Below, piece after piece: positions 18,832-27,566 of a stretch of 64,000 nt of DNA. The stretch's first letter is position 1; each line of letters opens with the position of its first letter. Source of the DNA: CAVVYA01 sp963752345. Its GTDB lineage: Bacteria > Pseudomonadota > Alphaproteobacteria > SMXQ01. Made by a program: the position numbers and the translations under genes. The notes beneath the pieces were generated by a model. The model was not told the origin of the DNA and did not search any database. It saw only the letters and a list, made by a program, of their open reading frames with translations. Location: the NCBI GenBank assembly GCA_963752345.1, contig CAVVYA010000002.1, positions 1,054,001 through 1,118,000 of the forward strand. The letters run 5' to 3'.

Positions 18832-19182
18832 ATGGTCGAGGCACTCAATGGGTTCTACGCCGGTTACTTCATGGGGGCACAGGGCCCGGGCCTTGGTTTG
18901 TTCGCCTTTAAAGACGGGGTGATCGTCGAAGTCGACGCCGGCGGTGTTGAGTTCGACGGACGCTACAAGGTCAGTGATGACGGTGGCGACTGCATCGGGG
19001 AAATCACGGTAAAAGCGCCTCCCAACGTAACGCTCATCCAAGGCCATGTTGTTGGCCCCGAAGGATTGACATACACCATTCCAATTCGGCTACCCGCGGA
19101 CTTCGCACAGAAACCCTATATGCGTATTGAGACTCCGATTGGTCCTGTAAATGTCAGTTTGAAACGCGTACGAAATTTTTAG
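18832..19182 (+). CDS. Small GrlR-like / hypothetical protein in lower-GC block
   Basis: 116 residues: VEALNGFYAGYF, then a beta-rich core with GLGLFAFKDGVIVEVDAGG, DGRYKVSDDGG and IGEITVKAPP. The pattern (short first helix-strand, sensing of a 'G-Y-V' strand set) recalls GrlR-type small regulators and related hypothetical proteins, but I am not certain. Codon use is more AT-rich than neighbours. It forms a pair with the next gene, 8 nt downstream, suggesting co-transcription. Confidence 0.5.
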   Translation: MVEALNGFYAGYFMGAQGPGLGLFAFKDGVIVEVDAGGVEFDGRYKVSDDGGDCIGEITVKAPPNVTLIQGHVVGPEGLTYTIPIRLPADFAQKPYMRIETPIGPVNVSLKRVRNF

Positions 19183-19190
19183 GGATTGCT

Positions 19191-19757
19191 GTGGACCTTC
19201 CGACCATTGGACTAATCACCGCTACGATGAGCGCAGTGGCCACCGCCTTGGCCGCGTATGCGACTTGGCAAGGCCCTCGGTCTGCCGCTTTATTAGCTGA
19301 ACGTATGCGTCGGAAGGGAGAGCAGGAAGCTCAACAGCGTCAACAAAAGCTATACATCTTTGCAACGCTTATGCAGGAGCGCGCATTTATCGCCACGACT
19401 GAAGCAGGACCAGTTCTGAACCTAATTGACGTCGTCTACAACGATTCCGCAGAGGTCCGTGAAGCCTGGGCAGATTTATTCATCGCCCTCGATCCGGCTC
19501 GAAAAATTTCGCCCCACGAGCAAGCTACGCTTCTGCGATGTCTGTTGATCGCTATGGCGAAAAATATTGGTCTTTCCGACGGTCTAAAAGTGAATGACTT
19601 CGCTCGCATCTATTACCCAGATGCAATTGCCCAGGAAGCGGAACTCAGACGGCTGCAAATGGAGGCAGGACTAAGAAGCTTGCGCGGGCAAGGCTCGTCA
19701 CCGCAAGGTAGTAGTGGCCCGCCGACGCTAGGACCTGAATTTCCGCCGAAGCCCTAG
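19191..19757 (+). CDS. Membrane-anchored hypothetical protein (DUF6680-like) in lower-GC block
   Basis: 188 residues with a GTG start at 19191 (AGGGATTGCT upstream). One N-terminal membrane helix (residues 5-25, GLITATMSAVATALAAYATW) is followed by a charged coiled-coil-like stretch (ERMRRKGEQEAQQRQQK) and a helical cytosolic domain beginning LYIFATLMQERAFI. The layout resembles DUF6680-type proteins, which often sit near mobile or defence genes; the assignment is tentative. A Ser/Pro/Gly-rich tail ends the protein. It is paired with the preceding small gene. Confidence 0.5.
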   Translation: MDLPTIGLITATMSAVATALAAYATWQGPRSAALLAERMRRKGEQEAQQRQQKLYIFATLMQERAFIATTEAGPVLNLIDVVYNDSAEVREAWADLFIALDPARKISPHEQATLLRCLLIAMAKNIGLSDGLKVNDFARIYYPDAIAQEAELRRLQMEAGLRSLRGQGSSPQGSSGPPTLGPEFPPKP

Positions 19758-19844
19758 CACAAACGAAAAGCATAACAGGGAAGCTCAGACGCACGCCCAT
19801 GTATCATGCGGCCTCGCAAGGCCGATCAAGACCTGCGGCAGAAC

Positions 19845-19884
19845 ACGAAAACGGCGCCCGATCTTTCGACCGGACGCCGTCTCT
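19845..19884 (-). terminator. Intrinsic terminator of boxB
   Basis: Read on the minus strand just after boxB: ACGGCGTCC and GGGCGCCGT pair (9 bp, one G-U) around a 12-nt loop and are followed by TTTTCG. It lies 40-75 nt beyond the boxB stop. Confidence 0.7.
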
Positions 19885-19919
19885 CGCGACGGGCGTCTCG
19901 CCCTATGTGTTAACGCGGC

Positions 19920-21347
19920 TCAGTGAAACTTCACGTATTCGAAATCGACCGGCTGGCGGTTGATGCCGCGCTGCGGCGGCGCGATGTAGTTGGCGAACTT
20001 GCCGGGCTCGGTCACAGGCTTCATCAGCGAGTGGATGTAGGCCTTGTCCTCCTCGGTCGGCAGCCAGTCGCTCTTGCGCTTGTCGAACTCGGCCTGGCTG
20101 ATCAGGTTGCCCTTCACATCCGTGCGCACCTGGGCGAACGGCCCGATGTTGCGGTGGAAGGCGCGGTTCGGCAGGGTGAGCACGAAATCGATGCCCTGGC
20201 TCGCGATCATCTTGTTCCAGTTGTCGATGCCGCGCTGGCTGTCGGTCGCGTAATCGTCGCGCAGCCGCTGGTTGATGGCGTTGAGCGCCGGCTCGTCGGA
20301 TTCGACGATCTTGCCGTCGCGGATGCCCGGCACCTTGTAGCTCATGCCCTCGAGCACATGGTCGTCGGCGATCTTGGTCTCGCCGTAACGGCCCTTGATG
20401 CCCATGGTGTAGTAGGTCGCGGCGTTGGTCGAGAGCTCCTGGCCGAACAGGTCGAGGCAGATCGAGTAGTGGAAGTTGATGTATTTCTGCAGGGTCGGCA
20501 GGTCGACGCCGCCGAACTTGCGCACGTCGCTCGGATCGCTGAGCTTGTTTTCCTTCATGATCTCGCAGGTGCGCTGCACGATGCGGGTGATGCCGCTCTC
20601 GCCGACGAACAGGTGATGCGCCTCTTCGGTCAGCATGAAGCGGCAGGTGCGCGACAGCGGATCGAAGCCCGATTCGGAGAGCGAAGCGAGCTGGAACTTG
20701 CCGTCGCGGTCCTGGAAATAGGTGAATAGGTGGAACGACAGCCAGTCGGTGGTGTCGACGTTGAACGCCTGCAGGATGCGCGGCTTGTCCGGATCGCCGG
20801 CGTGGCGCGTCAGCATCGCCTCGGCCTCCTCGCGGCCGTCGCGGCCGAAGTAGGCGTGCAGCAGATAGACCATCGCCCACAGGTGGCGGCCTTCCTCGAC
20901 GTTGACCTGGTAGAGGTTGCGCAGGTCGTAGAGCGACGGCGCGGTGAGGCCGAGCCTGCGCTGCTGCTCGACCGACGCGGGCTCGGTGTCGCCTTGCGTG
21001 ACGATGAGGCGGCGCAGCTCGGAGCGGTATTCGCCCGGGACCTGCTGCCAGGCCGGCTCGCCCTTGTGCTTGCCGAAGTTGATCTGGCGGCCCGGCTCGG
21101 CCGGCGCCAGGAAGATGCCCCAGCGGTATTCCGGCATCTTGACGTAATCGAAGTGGGCCCAGCCGGACGGCTCGACGCTCACCGCGGTGCGCAGGTAGAC
21201 GTCATGCTTGAGCGCGTTGAAGGGGCCGAGCTCCTTCCACCAGTTGAGGAATTCCGGCTGCCAGGATTCCAGCGCGCGCTGCAGCCGCGGATCCTCGTCG
21301 AGATTGACGTTGTTCGGAATCTTATCGCTGTAATTGATGCCTACCAT
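19920..21347 (-). CDS. boxB: Benzoyl-CoA 2,3-epoxidase, oxygenase subunit BoxB
   Basis: 475 residues, the normal BoxB length, intact. It epoxidises benzoyl-CoA at C2-C3 using O2 and electrons from the reductase BoxA. Ferritin-like diiron ligands appear in the two Exx(H) motifs NVEEGRHLWAM (about residues 150-160) and LTEEAHHLFVGE (about 240-250). Other conserved parts are NWWKELGP, PEYRWGIFLA and the C-terminal VDFEYVKFH. Start ATG 21347 follows GGGAGAGAAG. boxC lies 167 nt upstream on the same strand with a REP-like palindrome between. boxA, usually adjacent, is missing from the window, so the reductase must be elsewhere. Confidence 0.95.
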   Translation of the reverse strand: MVGINYSDKIPNNVNLDEDPRLQRALESWQPEFLNWWKELGPFNALKHDVYLRTAVSVEPSGWAHFDYVKMPEYRWGIFLAPAEPGRQINFGKHKGEPAWQQVPGEYRSELRRLIVTQGDTEPASVEQQRRLGLTAPSLYDLRNLYQVNVEEGRHLWAMVYLLHAYFGRDGREEAEAMLTRHAGDPDKPRILQAFNVDTTDWLSFHLFTYFQDRDGKFQLASLSESGFDPLSRTCRFMLTEEAHHLFVGESGITRIVQRTCEIMKENKLSDPSDVRKFGGVDLPTLQKYINFHYSICLDLFGQELSTNAATYYTMGIKGRYGETKIADDHVLEGMSYKVPGIRDGKIVESDEPALNAINQRLRDDYATDSQRGIDNWNKMIASQGIDFVLTLPNRAFHRNIGPFAQVRTDVKGNLISQAEFDKRKSDWLPTEEDKAYIHSLMKPVTEPGKFANYIAPPQRGINRQPVDFEYVKFH

Positions 21348-21448
21348 GCTTCTCTCCCAAATCTGTCCGTGCCCGTCGGGCGCTCTGTCCGCTCTCTCAT
21401 GCCCATCGGGCCATCAACTCGCTGAGTGGTCTCCGCTCTCTCTTCTTC

Positions 21449-21483
21449 ATCGTCACCCCGGACTTGATCCGGGGGCCCATTCC
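21449..21483. repeat. REP-like palindrome between boxC and boxB
   Basis: Single copy of GTCACCCCGGACTTGATCCGG plus GGGCCC in the boxC-boxB gap. It may separate or stabilise parts of the boxCB transcript. Confidence 0.65.
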
Positions 21484-21514
21484 TCAATCGTTTGCGCGCC
21501 GGGCTTCGTCGCTC

Positions 21515-23164
<1,650 letters not shown>

Positions 23165-23342
23165 CGGGTCTCCACCTGTTTCACTGCTTGTGTCTCGCAT
23201 TCCGTGTGGCGGCGGCCCGGCAGGTCGTCGCCCTGGTGCGGTTTCGGGTCTGCGTTCCCGGTCTATGCGGCCCGCGCGGGCCTCGTGCACTGTGGCCTCC
23301 GATGGCGCCCGCGTCCACGAGCAAAGCGGAAACACATAAACC

Positions 23343-23356
23343 GGTACTGGAATACC
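23343..23356. promoter_or_regulatory. Imperfect dyad upstream of boxC
   Basis: GGTACTGGAATACC is symmetric at ten of 14 positions (GGTA...TACC arms) and lies in the only AT-rich part of the 289-nt gap upstream of boxC, about 180 nt from its ATG. It could be an operator; support is weak. Confidence 0.25.
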
Positions 23357-23453
23357 TCTTTACAAGTTAGGACTCGCGGCCCATGGTGTCAAGCGTCACG
23401 AGCATGCTGGTTCAGGGGAATGGCCCCAGGGCCGGCGAGCACCGGGATATCTT

Positions 23454-23948
23454 ATGATGGCCGATCAGAATACCGCGCGAAAACAACGGGTTGACGAGGC
23501 GGCCGGCGGCCGCGGCCCGGTCAATATCCGCGAGGCCGAGCCGGTCGATATCGAGGCGGTCGGCGCGCTCGACGCGCGTATCACCGGCCTGTCCAAACCC
23601 GATTATTGGCGCAAGGCCTATACCCGCTACGGCACCCGGCCGGACCGCTATTTCCTGGTCGCCGAACGGGACGGCCGGTTCATCGGCTTCATCATCGGCG
23701 AGGTGCGCGCCTGGGAATTCGGCTCGCCGCCGAGCGGCTGGGTCTTTGCGCTCGGTGTCGACCCCGCGGCGCGCGAGGGCGGCATCGGCTCGCACTTGTT
23801 CGCGGCCCTCGTCGCGCGCATGAAGGCCTCCGGCGTCGCCACGGTGCGCACCATGCTGGCGCGCGACGACGCGCTCAACATGGCCTTCTTCCGCAGCCAG
23901 GGCATGATGGGCGGCTCCTTCATCCAGCTTGAAATGCCGATCGAATGA
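23454..23948 (+). CDS. GNAT family N-acetyltransferase (RimI-like)
   Basis: 164 residues. GNAT domain: VNIREAEPVDIEAV (strand 1), VAERDGRFIGFIIGEVRAWEFG, the CoA loop GVDPAAREGGIGSHL, and the C-terminal NMAFFRSQGM. Substrate unknown. It is divergent from boxC, which lies 289 nt away, and need not be related to the pathway. Confidence 0.8.
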   Translation: MMADQNTARKQRVDEAAGGRGPVNIREAEPVDIEAVGALDARITGLSKPDYWRKAYTRYGTRPDRYFLVAERDGRFIGFIIGEVRAWEFGSPPSGWVFALGVDPAAREGGIGSHLFAALVARMKASGVATVRTMLARDDALNMAFFRSQGMMGGSFIQLEMPIE

Positions 23949-24258
23949 CTGCGATGAAGAGTCCCTCCCACATCGGCCTGCGATCGTCATCCCTTCATTG
24001 GATCGCCGCGTCCCATTCCTTATCCGTCATGGCCCTCCCCCGACTTGATCGGGGGATCGACCGGGCCGCCCAACTTTGCTGTCCGCTCTTTTTCTCCGTC
24101 ATGGCCGGGCTTGGCCCGGCCATCCACGACTTTTCGTTTTCCCACCGCGCAAAAAACTCGTGGATGGCCCGACTAAATCGGGCCATGACGCAACAAGAAG
24201 AACGACCCCTCGCCCCGCCTCGTCGCGTGGCAGCGCTTTGTACGCTTGGCGTGAGCCG
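23949..24258. repeat. REP-like cluster between GNAT and Rrf2 genes
   Basis: 310 nt without a gene. It holds CCCCCGACTTGATCGGGGG (24047-24055 region) and a facing pair, GTCATGGCCGGGCTTGGCCCGGCCATCCACG (from about 24100) and GTGGATGGCCCGACTAAATCGGGCCATGACG (to about 24189), named here by pattern and able to fold as one long cruciform. Confidence 0.65.
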
Positions 24259-24711
24259 ATGAAGCTGCAGAAGCAGACCCTCATCGCGCTGCTCGCCACG
24301 CTGGAACTGGCGCGCGATCCGGCGCGCACGCTGTCGGCGGGCGAGATCGCCGGTCAATTCGGCATCTCGGTCAATCATCTCGCCAAGGTGCTGCGCGATC
24401 TCGGCCGCGCCGGGCTGGTCGAGGCGGTGCGCGGCGTCGGCGGCGGCTACCGCTTCGCCGGCAACGCCAAGCGCACCTCGCTCTACGACGTGATCCACCT
24501 GTTCGGCGATATCGCCGGCGACGCGGGCGACGTCACCGGCGAAGCCGCCGCCACCGACATCGGCCAGGGCCTCGCCAGCGTGCTGCGCGAGATCGACGAG
24601 ATCGCCATCGCCACCTTCAAGTCGATCAGCCTGGCGACGTTGCTCAAGTCGCTCGAGCGCGCCGCCGCGCGCGAACGCGACAAGGCCGGCGCTTCCCTCG
24701 AAGCGCGCTGA
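24259..24711 (+). CDS. Rrf2 family transcriptional regulator lacking cluster cysteines
   Basis: 150 residues. The N-terminal winged helix-turn-helix is typical of Rrf2 (LSAGEIAGQFGISVNHLAKVLRDL, given here as the motif region about residues 25-50, then GGYRFAG). Fe-S-containing members such as IscR, NsrR and RirA keep three Cys after the wing. Here that region (SLYDVIHLFGDIAGDAGDVTG) has none, so the protein is likely ligand- or redox-independent of a cluster. It lies near boxC and the CoA-transferase beta gene and could regulate them; that is conjecture. Confidence 0.8.
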   Translation: MKLQKQTLIALLATLELARDPARTLSAGEIAGQFGISVNHLAKVLRDLGRAGLVEAVRGVGGGYRFAGNAKRTSLYDVIHLFGDIAGDAGDVTGEAAATDIGQGLASVLREIDEIAIATFKSISLATLLKSLERAAARERDKAGASLEAR

Positions 24712-25126
24712 CGGCCCTCCCCACGCATGGACGCCCCACACCGTCGGCTTTCTTTTTTCATCGTCATGGCCCGACCCTCGGGTCCGCGCTTTGCGCGGCC
24801 CAAGGACATGCTTGAGCGGGCCATCTCATGCGGGCGTTGTGAATACGCACGCAACATACAAACCGTCACCCCGCACGTGATGCGGGGCCCATTGGAAATG
24901 GATCGGCGCACGAGACATCTCATGGACCCCGGATGTCATGCTCCGCGTGCTCCGCACGACGTCCGGGGTGACGATTTTTCTTGAACGCAGTTTCGTGCGA
25001 CGTCCGCCTGAGATGGCTCGGTGTCACGCGAATGCGTGCCCACGCACGCGGCCGGGCCATGACGAGAAGAGACAGCGGCGCCGCAACTGAGAGAAATTCG
25101 CCTCGGCCTGACGCGGCGTCCGAAGC
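24712..25126. repeat. REP-like palindromes between rrf2-like gene and CoA-transferase beta
   Basis: 415 nt without a supported gene. It contains GGGTCCGCGCTTTGCGCGGCCC (near 24778), a paired GTCACCCCGCACGTGATGCGGGG...CCCGGATGTCATG...GTCCGGGGTGACG block (24870-24978), and a partial GCCATGACG end. All belong to the dispersed palindrome families of the window. Confidence 0.6.
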
Positions 25127-25894
25127 TCAATGCCAGAACCCGTCCGGATCGACCGCGCGCAAGGCGGCGAGTTCGTCCGCCGTCGGCGGGTCGGTTTCGG
25201 TCAGGCCGGGATGCAGCGCCATGTCCCAGCCGGTTTTCGCCGGCAGCGCGCGGATGTCGACGCCGGGGTGGATCGAGGCGAGGTGCAGCTCGTGGTCGGG
25301 GCCGAACGGCCGCAGGATGGCGCAGTCGGTGATCACCGCGGCCGGCCCGCCGGCCATCCCATCGCGAGCGAGGCCGGCGCGTTCGCGCGCGTCGCCGCCG
25401 TCGAGCCAGCCGGGCGAGGTGACGAAGCCGACGCGCGCGACCAGCCGGCGCGGGTCGTGCGGCACGATGACGGCGAGGCGTTTGGCGGTGGCGGCGATGT
25501 CGGCCGCGCCGCCGGAGCCCGGCAGCTTCACGGTGGGATGCGCCGGATCGCCGATGTAGCTGGTGTTGATATTGCCGAAGCGGTCGACCTCGGCGCCGCC
25601 GATGAAGCCGATGTCGACGCGGCCCTGCTGCAACTGGCCCATGACCTGCAGCAGGCCGGTCGCCCACACGGCGCCCTGCTGATTGTGCGGGTCGCCCATG
25701 GTGTAGATCATGCCGGCCGCCGGCGCCTCGCGCACCAGGCCGCATTCGAACACGCCGATGGCGTTGGGCGCATGGGTCAGCCGCGCCACCCCGAAGGCGA
25801 CGATCGGCAGGCGCATGCCGACGAACACCACATCGCCATCGGCGATCTCGCGCGCGGCGGACACGATCATCATCTGTTGCGGGGAAAAGGTCAT
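25127..25894 (-). CDS. Class I CoA-transferase beta subunit (GctB/IpdB-like)
   Basis: 255 residues of the glutaconate CoA-transferase subunit B family: DGDVVFVGMRLPI, GVFECGLVREAPAAG (the Glu of the E-C-G segment lies where the family has its catalytic S-E-N-G glutamate), DIGFIGGAEVDRFGNIN and VITDCAILRPFG. It should pair with an alpha subunit; the only candidate is the gene at 41165-42111, 15 kb away. It may act on a dicarboxylyl-CoA or, like IpdAB, as a ring hydrolase. ATG 25894 is preceded by a modest purine tract. Confidence 0.8.
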   Translation of the reverse strand: MTFSPQQMMIVSAAREIADGDVVFVGMRLPIVAFGVARLTHAPNAIGVFECGLVREAPAAGMIYTMGDPHNQQGAVWATGLLQVMGQLQQGRVDIGFIGGAEVDRFGNINTSYIGDPAHPTVKLPGSGGAADIAATAKRLAVIVPHDPRRLVARVGFVTSPGWLDGGDARERAGLARDGMAGGPAAVITDCAILRPFGPDHELHLASIHPGVDIRALPAKTGWDMALHPGLTETDPPTADELAALRAVDPDGFWH

Positions 25895-26201
25895 GGATTA
25901 CTCGTGATGTCCAGAAACTCCGATGCTGTTTTTTCGTCATGGCCCGATTCAGTCGGGCCATCCACGCGTTTTTACAGCAGAAGAAGAGTCGTGGATGCCC
26001 GCGGCATGACGAAAAACAAAAAACAACGCGCCGCTCTTCTATCTTTCTCTCCTCGTCATGGCCGCACTTGTTGCGGCCATCCACGACTTTTCTTTTGCTG
26101 ACAGCACAAAAAACGCGTGGATGCCCCGACTCAATCGGGCCATGACGAAAAAAGCGAAGGGTTGTCCACCTGCCCCTCGCCATCAGGACGATCGGCCGGC
26201 G
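25895..26201. repeat. Three REP-like palindromic elements between CoA-transferase beta and DUF4863 gene
   Basis: 307 nt. Inverted GTCATGGCCCGATTCAGTCGGGCCATCCACG-type units begin near 25937, 26057 and (reverse sense) end near 26146, alternating in orientation. No gene. Confidence 0.65.
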
Positions 26202-26669
26202 TCACTTGCCGGTGAACTGGATGGCGCCGTCGGGCAGCAGGTAAAGGACGTAGGCGTCGCCGCCTTCCACCGTCGGCCAATGGTCGGAGCCCGGCGGGTC
26301 GACGTACCAGCCGCGCGGGAAACCGTCGAACTTCGGCGTGCCGCTGATCGGCATGATCATGCCGATCTCGCCGTTGGGGTGCACATGGTGCGGGCCCTTG
26401 ACGTTGTTCATGCGCACCACGTCGACCGAGAACGCGCCGCACGCGCCGCCCTGCTTGACGATGCGGCCGAACTTGATGCCGCCGTGCTCGCGCGCGCAGA
26501 CCCAGCCGCCGGCCTCGCCGTCCTTGCACAGGGCCTCGACGCTTTTGAACACCGCGCCGTCGGCGGGATACTGGTCATTGAGGAACTTGGCCAGGGACTC
26601 GTCGACCGGCTTGCCGGCGATGGTCCTGGCGATGCCGCCCAGGATTTCCTCGAACTTGGCCTGACTCAT
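26202..26669 (-). CDS. DUF4863 protein, 4-hydroxylaminobenzoate lyase (PnbB)-like
   Basis: 155 residues from ATG 26669 (GAGGGAGC upstream). The sequence has a cupin-like beta core: GGACGAFSVDVVRMNNVKGP, HHVHPNGEIGMIMP (metal-type His cluster), FPRGWYVDPPGSDHWPTV and YLLPDGAIQFTGK. It matches the DUF4863 family, whose named member PnbB converts 4-hydroxylaminobenzoate. Members also occur in box clusters, so here it may serve benzoyl-CoA metabolism instead. It has the same orientation as boxBC and the CoA-transferase beta gene. Confidence 0.6.
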   Translation of the reverse strand: MSQAKFEEILGGIARTIAGKPVDESLAKFLNDQYPADGAVFKSVEALCKDGEAGGWVCAREHGGIKFGRIVKQGGACGAFSVDVVRMNNVKGPHHVHPNGEIGMIMPISGTPKFDGFPRGWYVDPPGSDHWPTVEGGDAYVLYLLPDGAIQFTGK

Positions 26670-27566
26670 GATGCTCCCTCGCATTGGCTCTCGAATGGCT
26701 GACGTTGCCGCGATTATAGAGCAGCGGCGCAAGCCGGGAAGCCCCGAACGTGGCGGCCGTCCGGCCGTCATGGTCCGGCGATACGCCCAGCCGTGCTTCG
26801 GCGTGACACGGGCTCATGCCATAAGAAAACACCGGCTCATGCCATAGGACAGCATCGGCGCATGCCATAAGAGAATCGTCACCCCGGGCTTGACCCGGGG
26901 TCCATGAGATGTCTCGTGCGCCCATCCGTTTCCAATGGACCCCGCATCAAGTGCGGGGTGACGATTTTTCCGGACTATGCGATGGCCCGGTCGAGCCGGA
27001 GGGCGATAGCCCGGGTCAGGCCCGGGGTGACGATTTCTTATGGCCCGGTCAGGCCCGGGGTGACGATTTCTTATGGCCCGGTCAAGCCCGGGGTGACGAT
27101 TTTTCCGGACTGTGCGATGGCCCGGCCATGGCGGAGGCGGTGCAGGAACCCGGGTCATCTCATGGTCGCCATGATCGAGCATTTCCCATCGATCGTCACC
27201 CGGGCGTCGTGTAGAGCATGCGGAGCATGACATCCCGGGACTCGGAATGTTTGGCGCGCCCGCTCCGTCCCCTCGCCACGTTCTCCGTTACCCAGCATTC
27301 CCCCTTGTCACCCTCGGGCTTGACCCGAGGGCCCATACGATGTTGCCGGCGCCCATGGATCCTCGGATCAAGTCCGAGGATGACGATCTTTTTAGCAGGC
27401 GACGATCTTTGCTGTTGCAGGCGGCTTGTCAGCCTGGCCAGTCCGCCGATATGGTGACGCCGTCTTGACAACACGAAATACACGCATGCTTGTTGGCAGC
27501 ATGCAACCGGGCAACTGAGCGGGCCCGGGATCGTTACACGTCAGCCAAGAAAATCAGTGGGGACCG
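26670..27566. repeat. REP-dense 0.9-kb intergenic region with tandem 33-bp repeat
   Basis: No supported gene in 897 nt. It holds at least six palindromic units: GTCACCCCGGGCTTGACCCGGGG near 26878, its partner at 26940-26960, and CCCTCGGGCTTGACCCGAGGG with CCTCGGATCAAGTCCGAGG at 27310-27382, each 19-23 nt and listed by pattern. At 27009-27105 a 33-bp unit (GGCCCGGTCAGGCCCGGGG then TGACGATTTCTTAT) is repeated three times in tandem. Short three-copy CATGCCATAAGA(AA) repeats lie at 26815-26870. Confidence 0.7.
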
